A stretch of 64,000 nucleotides of DNA from an uncultured Collinsella sp. (GTDB taxonomy: Bacteria; Actinomycetota; Coriobacteriia; Coriobacteriales; Coriobacteriaceae), in assembly GCA_900541065.1 (NCBI GenBank), contig UQIE01000010.1, positions 1 to 64,000 on the forward strand, in the 5' to 3' direction. The notes beneath the pieces were generated by a model that was not told the origin of the DNA, searched no databases, and worked only from the letters and a program-made list of their open reading frames with translations. Position numbers and translations under genes: made by a program. Shown piece after piece: positions 10,117 through 19,340 of the stretch; positions within the stretch are counted from its first letter, which is position 1; each line of letters opens with the position of its first letter.

Positions 10117-10160
10117 TTGGGGACGTTCTTAAATGACTAGTCGTTAAAGAACGTCCCCAA
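10117..10160. terminator. Palindromic terminator with GGGGACGTTCTT arms
   Basis: TTGGGGACGTTCTTA at 10117-10131 is mirrored by TAAAGAACGTCCCCAA ending at 10160. It separates the rightward glutaredoxin gene from the leftward dihydrouridine synthase gene and can serve both. Confidence 0.75.
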
Positions 10161-10167
10161 TGACTAG

Positions 10168-11121
10168 CTAGCTGTGGAAGCGGGCTATGGGCGCAAGTGG
10201 CTGCTCGCGAAAGACGCGATCGACGGCGGCGCGGTATTCGTCGACCTTTTTAGTCTTGCGCACGAGCTTGTGGACGGTAGCGGGGTCGGCGAAGGCGCAT
10301 TTGGCGTAGAACCACCACTCCTTCATGCGAAAGACCGCATTACCGCCAATCTCTTCTGCATATGCCGCAAACAGCGTGTCGTGGAAGCGCTGCAGCTCAG
10401 CAGCCGTTGCAGCAGGGCCGCCCTTGACCATGCGAGCCAGCGCGGGGTTCGCAAGCAGGCCGCGTCCCAGCATCACATGGCGCGTGCCGGGATAGGCCTC
10501 CACCAGCGCATCCATATCCTCAAGATCGAAAATGTCGCCGTTATAGGCCACGGGGAACGGCGCACGCTCCAGCGTCTCGCCATAAAACTCCTTGCGCGGC
10601 GTGCCCGTATAGCGGTCCTTTTGTACGCGCGGGTGCACGATCAGCTCTGCCAACGGTATGCGGCAATACAGATCGAGCACGCGCTCGTATTCGTCGTCAC
10701 TCTCCAGCCCCAGCCTGGTCTTGACCGATACCGGCAACGGCGAGCGTTCGCACACGTCGCTCAAGAACACCTCAAGTTCGTCGAGATTACGCAAGAAACC
10801 CGAGCCCTTGCCCTTGGCGACAACCGTCCCCGAGGGGCAACCCAAGTTGAGATTGACCTCGCGATAGCCCATGTCGGCGAGCACCTGTGCCGCCCACACA
10901 AACTCGTCCGCGTTCTTGGACATCAGCTGAGGCACTACGTTAAGCCCCTGGTTATTGGCAGGATCGATCTCCTTAAACGCCTTGCCGCCAAAGCGGTTGC
11001 CCACCCGCGGCGGCGGCAAAAACGGCGTGTAATAGCAATCGAGTGCGCCGAAGCACTCCGCATGCACGCGACGGAACACATGCCCGGTAATCCCCTCCAT
11101 AGGGGCAAGCGAAAGAATCAT
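10168..11121 (-). CDS. tRNA-dihydrouridine synthase
   Basis: This 317-residue FMN TIM-barrel enzyme reduces uridines in tRNA D-loops. Marks are the opening LSLAPMEGITGHVFR, QLMSKNADEF, VNLNLGCPSGTVVAKGKGSG (with the family Cys and Lys), VSVKTRLGL, LIVHPRVQKDRYTG, VAYNGDIF and VMLGRGLLANPAL. GAGAGAAGAG precedes the ATG. Length is usual for the family; which Dus subgroup it belongs to was not resolved. Confidence 0.9.
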   Translation of the reverse strand: MILSLAPMEGITGHVFRRVHAECFGALDCYYTPFLPPPRVGNRFGGKAFKEIDPANNQGLNVVPQLMSKNADEFVWAAQVLADMGYREVNLNLGCPSGTVVAKGKGSGFLRNLDELEVFLSDVCERSPLPVSVKTRLGLESDDEYERVLDLYCRIPLAELIVHPRVQKDRYTGTPRKEFYGETLERAPFPVAYNGDIFDLEDMDALVEAYPGTRHVMLGRGLLANPALARMVKGGPAATAAELQRFHDTLFAAYAEEIGGNAVFRMKEWWFYAKCAFADPATVHKLVRKTKKVDEYRAAVDRVFREQPLAPIARFHS

Positions 11122-11144
11122 CTACTCTTCTCTCATATCAACGG

Positions 11145-11175
11145 ATGTGACAAAGGAACCGCCCCCTTGTTACAT
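11145..11175. repeat. Imperfect GTGACAAAGG palindrome
   Basis: ATGTGACAAAGG at 11145-11156 is mirrored by CCTTGTTACAT at 11165-11175. It is a degenerate relative of the perfect palindrome at 12995-13027. Confidence 0.5.
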
Positions 11176-11260
11176 GCATTATGCCTTGTGCTCCAGATGA
11201 TTCACAAGGCAGAGGCAGCAGCTTGACGATAATCACCCTTCCATCCGGCGCCTCATGCAA

Positions 11261-11442
11261 CGAAGGTGAATGGTTTTCCGCGAAGTGAACGAGTGAAATC
11301 GGACCCTCGATGCATCGACACTTTTGGAAGGCCAATTCCTGCGGTTTTATCACTCAAATCCTGCGGTTTTAGCGTCGAAAAATGTGGGTGCTTCAGGGGT
11401 CCAAATTAGGTCGTTCACTTCTCGGGAAACCATTCACCTTCG
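11261..11442. repeat. ~182-bp hairpin element, copy 1
   Basis: Outer arms of about 32 bp (CGAAGGTGAATGGTTT... at 11261 and its complement ending at 11442) pair with only two mismatches. An inner weaker arm containing GGACCC follows, and the centre has two direct copies of CCTGCGGTTTTA. Copy 2 (12796-12979) is the same element in the opposite orientation. The outer arms of the two copies differ at six positions and each change is matched on the other arm. Nothing else is seen in the 11122-11619 gap apart from the small palindrome at 11145. Confidence 0.8.
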
Positions 11443-11619
11443 ATTTGCTGTTTGTGGGCATCGACAGCGGCTTCATGCTCCAAAAGACGACGTTCGCGAT
11501 CAAACGATCACCAACAGCACGCTGTTGACCGCTATGTATGAACAACAGACATCCTCCACTCATCTATACTCAAGAGCGTGTGCGCATCGCCCCAAAAAAC
11601 GATGAGAGTCGAGGCCCCC

Positions 11620-12753
11620 ATGCAGCAGCTTACCGAACAAGAACAGAAACGCATCCAGCGGTACTGCACATACCCCAAAATCGCAGCGACCGCACTCGTC
11701 ATGTCGTTCGTAGCATGCCTATTGATGTTGCCGCTCCAAATGATCAACGATATCGCGTTCCACCAAAAGGAATTCCAACCCGCGGGCATATATACCGCTA
11801 TCGCACTCACCGTAATCGAACTCGCCATCTTTTGCTATTGCGCTCTTGCGCCGCGCTTTGGAATGCAGGGCAAACAGTGGAAGGAACTGCAGAGCAGGCT
11901 TGCGGTGGCCCAGACCAACAAGGACCATTCCGCGGAGGTCGCCGGCGTGCTTGCCACGCAAGCTGCCGGCCGCCTGCTCAAGAACAGCGACAACGATCTC
12001 GTGCGCAACCTGGGCGGTGCCGCTGAGGTTGCCAGCGCCGTAGGGGCAGTCGCCACGGCGGCAGACGTGCTGGCCGAAACCTCGAGCAATGCCGAGGCCA
12101 TGGCGGCCGCATACGGCGTTGTGATTCCGAGCGCCAAGAAACAGATTATCGCGCTCATCGCAGTGCCCGCCATTGTGCTGCTTGGCGTCTACATCCCGCA
12201 GTTTGTCCAGGGAAATAACGAGCTTCAGGCAAGAAAGGCTGCAGCCGCCGAGCAGCTCGCCATCGCGCAAGATGCCTTGGAGCCCGTGTGCGAACGCGTC
12301 GCAGCAGACGACCCATACGAGTCGTATCACGACTACGGCTACCGCATAATCGGCTATCTACGCGATAATGACCTCGGCGCTCAAGCAGCCTATATCTACC
12401 TTTCTTTTGATGTAGACGGCACGCTCACGGACGTCGATTACGTCAGTCAGATCGACCCCGAGGCAAGCCTTGCAGACAACCTCGCCCGCGCCGAGCAGGA
12501 TATCGCGACGCTCTGTGCCCCGCTCAATGGGCTGGACGTTTCCGTTGCCACACCGGGCCTCCTCACGCCATGCAGCCTGTCGGATGAATTTAAGCAGGCA
12601 TTTTTAGCCGGCTCCCTATATGAAGAAATCAGTATCAAGACGGAGGGCGAATCCATCAGGTCGTACTACGCCTTTGACACCGAGCCCAAAGAAGAGTTCG
12701 ACGAATACACCCATCCGGAAATTAGGCTCATGCTCTCTGCAAAGAAGAACTAA
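11620..12753 (+). CDS. Membrane protein of unknown function
   Basis: A 377-residue protein I do not recognise. ATG 11620 is chosen over in-frame ATGs upstream because GAGG sits 5 bases before it. Two hydrophobic helices (IAATALVMSFVACLLMLP and AIALTVIELAIFCYCAL) are followed by a long Ala-rich, probably helical cytoplasmic segment (about 85-180), a third helix (QIIALIAVPAIVLLGVYI) and a soluble C-terminal domain with acidic loops. It stands alone between two inverted copies of the ~183-bp hairpin element, which suggests that gene and elements arrived or are kept as a unit. Confidence 0.75.
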   Translation: MQQLTEQEQKRIQRYCTYPKIAATALVMSFVACLLMLPLQMINDIAFHQKEFQPAGIYTAIALTVIELAIFCYCALAPRFGMQGKQWKELQSRLAVAQTNKDHSAEVAGVLATQAAGRLLKNSDNDLVRNLGGAAEVASAVGAVATAADVLAETSSNAEAMAAAYGVVIPSAKKQIIALIAVPAIVLLGVYIPQFVQGNNELQARKAAAAEQLAIAQDALEPVCERVAADDPYESYHDYGYRIIGYLRDNDLGAQAAYIYLSFDVDGTLTDVDYVSQIDPEASLADNLARAEQDIATLCAPLNGLDVSVATPGLLTPCSLSDEFKQAFLAGSLYEEISIKTEGESIRSYYAFDTEPKEEFDEYTHPEIRLMLSAKKN

Positions 12754-12795
12754 AGGCTTACGCTCTAATTGCCGCTCGCGAACATCGTCTATATC

Positions 12796-12979
12796 TCGAG
12801 GTCTAATACTTTTCCGAGAAGTGAACGACCGTTTTTTGACCCCCGAAGCATCGACATTTTCTGACGCCAAAACCGCAGGATTTAACAATCAAAACCGCAG
12901 GAAATTGCATCTCAAAAGTGTCGATGCTTCGGGGGTCCATTTTGACTCGTTCACTTCTCGGAAAAGTATTAGACCTCGA
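12796..12979. repeat. ~184-bp hairpin element, copy 2 (inverted relative to copy 1)
   Basis: A perfect 33-bp outer stem (12796-12828 with 12947-12979, arms starting TCGAGGTCTAATACTTTTCC), an 11 by 11 base internal bulge, and a second perfect stem of about 18 bp (CCCCCGAAGCATCGACA) enclose a centre with two direct AAAACCGCAGGA copies. No reading frame of quality crosses it. Confidence 0.85.
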
Positions 12980-12994
12980 TTTTGCAAGCCACTC

Positions 12995-13027
12995 AATGTG
13001 ACAAAGGGACTGTCCCTTTGTCACATT
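12995..13027. terminator. Perfect 15-bp palindrome overlapping the exporter stop codon
   Basis: AATGTGACAAAGGGA (12995-13009) and TCCCTTTGTCACATT (13013-13027) pair perfectly around CTG. It overlaps the TAA of the leftward ABC transporter gene and probably terminates it. Confidence 0.75.
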
Positions 13028-16000
13028 ATTCGGAGCGCAGGGCCTCCACGGGATCCTTCCTGGACGCGCTGCGGGCGGGCAGCAGGCCGGCAACGACCGT
13101 CAGCAACACAGAAATCGCAATGAGCACCAGCGCATCCTGCACGGGCAGGCTCATCAGGTTGGGTACCTGCTTGGCAGCAAGCGCCCAGGCATTAACCGGA
13201 AAGCTCACAGCCACCACGACGACGATGGCGAAGACGCCGGCAATGAGGCCCTCGATAAAGGTCTCGGCGTTAAACACGTTGGCCACGTTGCGCTTCGACG
13301 CGCCGATCGCGCGCAGGATGCCAATCTCCTTTTTGCGCTCCAGCACGCTGATGTAGGTGATGATGCCGATCATGATGGAACTCACCACCAGGCTGATACT
13401 CACGAATGCGATGAGCACCAAGCTGATGGTGTTCACGATGTCGGTCACCGAACCCATGATGATGCCCATGTAGTCGGTGTACGAAATTGCCCGATCATCA
13501 TGGCCAGCGGCTTTGACCTGCTTGTTGTACGCATCGATGTGATCGAGTACGCGCTCCTTGGCCTCAAAGTCGCGCGGGAAAATCTTGACCGAGATGGGAT
13601 CTGCCTCGTCCGCATAACCCAACGTGGTCAGATTGTTGTCGTAGGTAAGCTTCGACGCCTTCGCATAGCTCATCATGAGCGAGCTCAGGTCCTCGGCGTC
13701 CATGTTGAAATGGATGGCATGAGCAAAGGCACTCGCATCCACGCGCATGGCGCTCGCCAGGTTAGCAAAACTCGACGACATCTGCGTCGCCATCTGGCCC
13801 ATGAGCCCTGCTGCGCCTGCCCTGAGCTGAGCTGACACCGTCGCCGCAATCTGATCGCTGATCGACTTCATCACCTGATCCATAGCCTGCTGCAGATACG
13901 GAGCCAGCTGCTTTTGCACATAGTCGGTCATCGCCTGCTGCAGGCGCTCGGCCAGGGCATCGCCGCCGAGCGCTTTGAGCTGGGCCAGGATTTGCTGGGC
14001 TGCCGTATCACTCTCAAGATACGCCGAGAATGCGGCAGCAAGCTTTGACGCGTCCTTAAGATCATCGGGTGACAGCGCCCTAAACTGATCAGACTGCAAA
14101 AAGCTCTCAAACAGCTGGTTGGCTAGCGTTCCCACCTGCTGCATTTGCTCGGGCGTGAGTTCCAGGCCGTCAAAGATGCCCGAGAAATCTGGAGCCGGCG
14201 CTTTGGCCATGATGTCACCAAAGTCGATGTCCTTGCCAACGCCCGAAAGATCAATATCCAGGCCCGACAGATCGACGCCCGAAAGATCAATGCCGTCGCC
14301 GGCCGCACCCGAGAGCGCAGACGCATCAAACGAAAACGCACTCTTGAGCGCCGCCTCGTCCACACTGAACATGCTGCCCAGATCAACGCCTTGCTTGGCC
14401 TCGCCTTGCAGTTCGTCGAAGGTTTTGCCCGTAAAGACATCCGTCTCGGGGTGGGCAAGCTGCTCCTGCACAATCTGCGAATCGGCGGCGCGCTCCATAA
14501 GCTGGCGAGTCAGCGCATGTGTATAGGCAATGCCCGGAGACAACGCGCTCGCATTGGCCGTCTCGTTAGGTCGCACCACGCCCACAATGTGCACGTCGAT
14601 ACCGTCGGCAACCTTGGCAGCCATAAAGTCGGCGTCGTCAGACATGTCGGTCCACATGCCGGTCTCTTCGTTTTTGCGATAGGCATCGGCCGGCGACAGC
14701 ACCTTAAACGTCGTGGACAGCGCATCGTCGTAGGTAAAGTCGGCGCCGGTCTCGGGCGTTTCGATCTTACCGTCAGCCGTCATGGCGCTGTTAACCAAGT
14801 CGTTAAGCTCATTGATATCCAGCGCACCGATGCTGTAGAGCGTGTAGTCGCCCACCGTACCGCGGCTCGAAAGCACCATCACGGCTTCGTTGGCAGACGT
14901 GGGCCAATGACCGGCGACGACATCGTACTGGCTGTCGAGCAGGCTCTGGTCGTCAATCATCTCGTTAAAGACCGAGGTTCCCATGGATTCCATGCTCACC
15001 GTTGCCGCCGAACTCGCACCTCCGCTCATGGCCTCGGTCATGGCGTTGGGCACCAGCCGGACAGGCTTCTCGTCGCCCTTGCCGGCACGATAGGCAACCG
15101 GCGATACACCGTAGCCGTACTGAATGGCGTTGACTTCTTTATCGATACCATCCCCACCGGCATCGAGCCATGCCTTAAAGCTCGTCATGTCGTTGGACTT
15201 AACGCTCGCAAACATATCCTTTACGGCCGTGACCACAGGGATTTTATCGGTCCCCTGAGCCTTGCCACCAGTACCGTCGGATAAATCCTCGCCGTTGGAC
15301 GCCTCGTCATCCGCAGCCCCCTGACCACCCATCATGGACGACAGGTCGTAGTCCTGCTTGGAAATGGTGAGCGGATAGCTCGAGAGCGTATCCTCCTCGA
15401 CCTTTTTGATGTAGCCGTTTACGCCATTGGAGAGCGCCAGGATCGCCGCAATACCGATAATGCCAATCGAGCCCGCAAAGGCAGTCATGGCCGTGCGACC
15501 CTTCTTGGTCATGAGGTTTCGGGCAGAAAGCCCCAGCGCCGTCACAAAGCTCATCGAGGTTTTGCGCGTAGGCTTGGCCTCGCGGCGCGTGGCGTCGGCG
15601 ACATCGAAAGGATCGGAATCGTCGGTGATTTTGCCGTCCGCCAGGTTAACGATGCGCGTGGCGTACTGGTACGCCAGCTCGGGATTGTGCGTGACCATGA
15701 TGACCAGGCGGTCGCGCGCCACGTCCTTGAGCAGGTCCATGACCTGTACGGATGTCGTTGAATCCAAAGCGCCGGTCGGCTCGTCTGCCAGCACAATCTC
15801 GGGATCATTAATCAGGGCGCGGGCGATGGCCACGCGCTGCATCTGCCCGCCCGAAAGCTGACTCGGGCGCTTGTTAACATGCTCGCCCAGGCCAACTTTC
15901 TCCAACGCCTCGCGCGCACGCTGGCGGCGCTCGGCATGTCCCACACCCGTGAGCGTAAGCGCCAGCTCCACGTTTTCCAAAATGGTCTGATGCGGAATGA

Positions 16001-16280
16001 GGTTATAGCTCTGGAACACAAAGCCGATGCGGTTGTTGCGATAAGCATCCCAATCGCGATCACGGAAGTCCTTGGTCGAAATGCCATCGATGAGCAGGTC
16101 GCCAGAATCAAAGTGATCGAGTCCGCCGATAACGTTGAGCATCGTAGTTTTACCCGAACCCGAGGGACCCAGAATGGCCACGAACTCGTTATCGCGAAAA
16201 GACAGGCTTACGTTGTCGAGCGCCACCTGCGTAAACGACTGCGTAACGTACCTTTTGCAAATACCTTTGAGCTCCAGCAT
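13026..16280 (-). CDS. MacB-type ABC exporter, ATPase and permease fused, with very large outer domain
   Basis: This 1084-residue protein begins (ATG 16280, AGGAGAGG about 9 bases upstream) with a LolD/MacB-like ATPase: Walker A GPSGSGKT (38-45), signature LSGGQMQR, Walker B IVLADEPTG. A first helix (TAFAGSIGIIGIAAILAL) leads to an outer region of roughly 600 residues rich in Asp and in Gln/Ala helices that look coiled-coil. Three C-terminal helices carry the FtsX-like permease (VLIAFVSISLVVSSIMIGI, EIGILRAIGASKRNV). Such proteins export peptides or work on envelope substrates rather than drugs. No accessory periplasmic adaptor or regulator lies beside it; it ends in a palindromic terminator. 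Confidence 0.85.
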   Translation of the reverse strand: MLELKGICKRYVTQSFTQVALDNVSLSFRDNEFVAILGPSGSGKTTMLNVIGGLDHFDSGDLLIDGISTKDFRDRDWDAYRNNRIGFVFQSYNLIPHQTILENVELALTLTGVGHAERRQRAREALEKVGLGEHVNKRPSQLSGGQMQRVAIARALINDPEIVLADEPTGALDSTTSVQVMDLLKDVARDRLVIMVTHNPELAYQYATRIVNLADGKITDDSDPFDVADATRREAKPTRKTSMSFVTALGLSARNLMTKKGRTAMTAFAGSIGIIGIAAILALSNGVNGYIKKVEEDTLSSYPLTISKQDYDLSSMMGGQGAADDEASNGEDLSDGTGGKAQGTDKIPVVTAVKDMFASVKSNDMTSFKAWLDAGGDGIDKEVNAIQYGYGVSPVAYRAGKGDEKPVRLVPNAMTEAMSGGASSAATVSMESMGTSVFNEMIDDQSLLDSQYDVVAGHWPTSANEAVMVLSSRGTVGDYTLYSIGALDINELNDLVNSAMTADGKIETPETGADFTYDDALSTTFKVLSPADAYRKNEETGMWTDMSDDADFMAAKVADGIDVHIVGVVRPNETANASALSPGIAYTHALTRQLMERAADSQIVQEQLAHPETDVFTGKTFDELQGEAKQGVDLGSMFSVDEAALKSAFSFDASALSGAAGDGIDLSGVDLSGLDIDLSGVGKDIDFGDIMAKAPAPDFSGIFDGLELTPEQMQQVGTLANQLFESFLQSDQFRALSPDDLKDASKLAAAFSAYLESDTAAQQILAQLKALGGDALAERLQQAMTDYVQKQLAPYLQQAMDQVMKSISDQIAATVSAQLRAGAAGLMGQMATQMSSSFANLASAMRVDASAFAHAIHFNMDAEDLSSLMMSYAKASKLTYDNNLTTLGYADEADPISVKIFPRDFEAKERVLDHIDAYNKQVKAAGHDDRAISYTDYMGIIMGSVTDIVNTISLVLIAFVSISLVVSSIMIGIITYISVLERKKEIGILRAIGASKRNVANVFNAETFIEGLIAGVFAIVVVVAVSFPVNAWALAAKQVPNLMSLPVQDALVLIAISVLLTVVAGLLPARSASRKDPVEALRSE

Positions 16281-16425
16281 GGACGGCAACCTCTCCTGCA
16301 CGGGCGCACTTGCCCGCTCTCCTCCGCCGTTCGTATTCGACGCGTTTGTCCTACTCTATCCCCATTTTTGCCGGCGCCAGTGTGGAATGTAACGAACTGC
16401 GCCAAAAAACGAACGGGGCAGTGCC

Positions 16426-16453
16426 CAAAAAAGAGGTCCCGAGCGGGACCTCT
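16426..16453 (-). terminator. Rho-independent terminator of the redox operon
   Basis: Read leftward, a 9-bp stem AGAGGTCCC/GGGACCTCT with a 4-base loop is followed directly by six Ts. It lies about 80 bases after the TlpA-like gene. Confidence 0.85.
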
Positions 16454-16532
16454 ATATGGTGGAGCTTATCTTGAAAGGTAGCGGACTACTTTGTACAGCG
16501 ACACACGATCCACGCTATGCTTTACGCGTTTT

Positions 16533-17504
16533 TTACTGCTCGCTATTCGCAATCGCCTGGTCGATAAGCTTGTTGAGCGCTGCGCGCTGCTCGGCGGAGC
16601 TGATGGCTCCCACGATTGGATCCCCTACGATGTTGCCATTCTGATCGATGACATACGTTGTCGGGAACGAGAACAAATTTGACGTAAACTTACCGGCCTC
16701 GCTATCCGACTTGAACCAGATGTTCTTATATGTCACGCCCTTCTTGCTCAGCACGTCCTTGGCATCTGCAATCTCGCCCTTGTTGCCATCGAGCGTAAAG
16801 GAATTGACGCCCACGACCTGGCCGCCCTTCTCGGCAAGCTCCTGATTCAGTTTCTCAAGATCGCCCAGCTCGCCCACGCACGGCTTGCAAGTGGTGAACC
16901 AGAAGTTCATGACGGTGACCTTGTTCTTAGCGAACAGCTCGTCGCTGCTCACGTCGTTGCCATCCAGGTCTTTGCCCGTAAAGCTGGGGAACTTCGTCGC
17001 CTCGCTCGAAGCATTGGCACCAGCCGTCATGCCAGCGGCCGAAGCGTCGACGCTCTCGCCTTCGCTCGGCGTGCTTCCACAGCCGGGGAACTCCTTCTCC
17101 AAGCTCTCGAGCTTGTCCTCGATCTCCTTGATCTGCTGTGCACCGGCTTTGAGCGTCTTGAGCTCATCCGCCGTGAACTCATCCTTGGCACCGTCGATGG
17201 TCTTGAGCAGGAAATCGCCGTAATTGCTACCGTCCTCAATCATTGTCGATTCTTTATTTGCCGCATTGAATACCTTTTCCCACAGTGCGTTATCACTCGA
17301 AAGGATATCGTTCTCCTTCTGCATGAGCTTCGCATACAGCTCGGCAGCCTCGTCGGCATTGGCCGGCTTCTGCGCAGTGAGTTCTGCGATCTTAGGATCG
17401 GAGCTCGCAGATTCGCTCGCATTGCCACCGGGCGCCGAACATGCCACAAGGCACAAGGCCAATACCGGCACCATAAACAGGGCCGCAATCTTAGAAAGCT
17501 TCAT
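16533..17504 (-). CDS. TlpA/ResA-family thiol-disulfide lipoprotein
   Basis: ATG 17504 (MKLSK) is chosen because GGAGG lies 7 bases upstream; the ATG six bases earlier would touch the ribosome site. A lipoprotein signal (ALCLVACSAPGG) is followed by a helical segment of about 110 residues and then a thioredoxin domain with FWFTTCKPCVGEL (CxxC active site), VVGVNSFTLDG and FPTTYVIDQNGNIVG. Proteins of this kind reduce or isomerise disulfides outside the membrane. It is the second gene of an operon with a membrane 4Fe-4S protein 29 bases upstream that could supply its electrons. Confidence 0.88.
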   Translation of the reverse strand: MKLSKIAALFMVPVLALCLVACSAPGGNASESASSDPKIAELTAQKPANADEAAELYAKLMQKENDILSSDNALWEKVFNAANKESTMIEDGSNYGDFLLKTIDGAKDEFTADELKTLKAGAQQIKEIEDKLESLEKEFPGCGSTPSEGESVDASAAGMTAGANASSEATKFPSFTGKDLDGNDVSSDELFAKNKVTVMNFWFTTCKPCVGELGDLEKLNQELAEKGGQVVGVNSFTLDGNKGEIADAKDVLSKKGVTYKNIWFKSDSEAGKFTSNLFSFPTTYVIDQNGNIVGDPIVGAISSAEQRAALNKLIDQAIANSEQ

Positions 17505-17533
17505 AGTCATTCCTCCGTTTTGTCGAAGCTTGT

Positions 17534-18436
17534 TTACTTTTTATCAGCGGTCAAGGGAAGCTTTTCCGCCGACACATCCAGGCCATAGCGATAGCTGATG
17601 GCATCGACAGGACAGGCCCCGATGCACTTTCCGCACCGGATACATTCGGCATGATTGGGCGCGCGGACCACATCAACGTCCATCTGACAAACCTTTGAAC
17701 ACTTGCCGCACGAGACGCATTTGCATGCATCGACCCGGATCCCCAGTAGGGACACCTTATTCATGAGCGCATAGAATGCGCCGAGTGGACAAATCCATTT
17801 GCAGAAGGGGCGGTAGAACAAAACGCTCAGCACTACCACGGCAATGAGAACGGCAAGTTTCCAAGTAAAGAGCTGTCCCAACGCAGATCGAATGCCGGCA
17901 TTGGCAGCCGCCAGCGGAATGGCGCCCTCGAGCACACCCTGTGGACAGATGTACTTACAAAAGAACGGGTCGCCCATGCCCACGTCGTTAACCACCAAGA
18001 CGGGCAGCAGCACCACGGCAAACAGCAGCACGACGTACTTGATGTACGTGAGCGGCTTGAGCTTTTTCGTGGAGAACTTTTTGCCGGGAATCTTATGAAG
18101 CAGCTCCTGCAGCCAGCCAAACGGGCACAGAAAGCCGCATACAAAGCGTCCCAGCAGCACGCCGAGCAAAATGAGCGTACCGATAACATAGTAAGAAAAG
18201 TTGAACTTGGATGAACCTACCACCGACTGGAACGACCCGATGGGGCACGCACCCGATGCCGCGGGGCACGAATAGCAATTAAGTCCAGGTACGCAGACTG
18301 TTTTTCCCGCGCCCTGATAGATGCTTCCTTTGGCAAAGTTTGGCAGGTGAATATTGGTGACCAGCGTCGCCGCCGCCTGAATGAATCCGCGAAATCGGGC
18401 CAAAACATGCGACGCAGTGTTTTCTCTTTTATCCAA
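17534..18436 (-). CDS. Membrane 4Fe-4S ferredoxin-type electron-transfer protein (NapH/CcoG-like)
   Basis: The start is uncertain: TTG 18436 (LDKRENTASHVL) has GGAG ten bases upstream; longer in-frame extensions look non-coding. The product (~300 residues) has five hydrophobic helices, Cys clusters outside or between helices (LNCYSCPAASGACPIG, GFLCPFGW, CKYICPQG, CKWICPLG) and two C-terminal 4Fe-4S motifs (CVSCGKCSKVC, CIRCGKCIGACP). Such proteins move electrons from the cytoplasm across the membrane. Being co-transcribed with the TlpA-like lipoprotein, it probably reduces that protein's disulfide. A two-component system diverges from it. Confidence 0.82.
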   Translation of the reverse strand: MDKRENTASHVLARFRGFIQAAATLVTNIHLPNFAKGSIYQGAGKTVCVPGLNCYSCPAASGACPIGSFQSVVGSSKFNFSYYVIGTLILLGVLLGRFVCGFLCPFGWLQELLHKIPGKKFSTKKLKPLTYIKYVVLLFAVVLLPVLVVNDVGMGDPFFCKYICPQGVLEGAIPLAAANAGIRSALGQLFTWKLAVLIAVVVLSVLFYRPFCKWICPLGAFYALMNKVSLLGIRVDACKCVSCGKCSKVCQMDVDVVRAPNHAECIRCGKCIGACPVDAISYRYGLDVSAEKLPLTADKK

Positions 18437-18665
18437 TTCCGATACACTCCAAGCACAGCCTAATCGCTTTGGCCAGCACGGCATCCGCCTCGCCACGCAT
18501 AACGCCAAAGCACACCATGGTAATTCCGACGATCAACAAAGCGACCTGTACCACGGGTTTTACCGCTTTGAACAACTCGACCACTCCTTTCGTTACGCGA
18601 CCATTGGACCATATCGACTATAAAATCCGTGTTAAGCGCGATTTGAAATGTGCAAGGAGACTGTT

Positions 18666-19340
18666 ATGCGTATTTTGATCGTCGAGGACGAGCGGGCGCT
18701 GTGCGATGCAATCGCGCGCAGCTTGCGAAACTTGGCGTACAGCGTCGACTGCTGTCACGACGGACAGGAGGCGCTCGACCTACTGGACGTTGAGGCCTTC
18801 GACCTCGTGGTACTCGACCTCAATCTCCCCCGTATCGACGGCATGACTGTGCTCAGGGAACTTAGGAAAACCGACTGCGAGACCAAGGTACTGATTCTGT
18901 CCGCACGTGGCGGAGTATCCGATAAAGTCGCCGGACTCGATGCCGGCGCCAACGATTACCTCACCAAGCCGTTTCATCTGGACGAGCTTGCGGCAAGGAT
19001 TCGCAGCCTTACCCTCAGACGCTTTACACAAAGCGACATAGTTTTAACCTGCGGAAAGCTCCGCTTTGACACCAAGGCGCGCATCGCTTCCGTGGACAGC
19101 GAGGCTTTATCTCTTACGCGCAAGGAAACGGGAATCTTGGAATACCTGATGCTTAATCAGGGGCGACCGGTAAGCCAAGAGGAGCTTATAGAGCACGTTT
19201 GGGATAGCAGCGTGAACAGCTTTAGCAACGCAACCCGCGTTCACATCTCGTCGCTCCGAAAAAAGTTGCGCAGCGCTTTGGGATACGACCCGATTCGCAA
19301 TCGGATTGGAGAGGGTTACGTTATGGAGGATAGCGAATGA
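18666..19340 (+). CDS. OmpR-family response regulator
   Basis: A 224-residue regulator; ATG 18666 has GGAG 6 bases upstream. The receiver shows ED (7-8), phosphoacceptor Asp51 (VVLDLNLPRIDG), LSARGG and TKPFH; the C-terminal winged helix shows LTRKETGILEYLMLNQGRPVSQEELIEHVW and THRVHISSLRKKL-like residues. It overlaps the histidine kinase gene by 4 bases. It probably controls the divergent 4Fe-4S/TlpA operon and may respond to envelope redox state; that link is inference from position. Confidence 0.9.
   Translation: MRILIVEDERALCDAIARSLRNLAYSVDCCHDGQEALDLLDVEAFDLVVLDLNLPRIDGMTVLRELRKTDCETKVLILSARGGVSDKVAGLDAGANDYLTKPFHLDELAARIRSLTLRRFTQSDIVLTCGKLRFDTKARIASVDSEALSLTRKETGILEYLMLNQGRPVSQEELIEHVWDSSVNSFSNATRVHISSLRKKLRSALGYDPIRNRIGEGYVMEDSE

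Noticed and set aside
11261..12979. Retron or intron reading of the hairpin elements
   Set aside because: No reverse transcriptase or other enzyme gene lies with them; the enclosed gene is a membrane protein.
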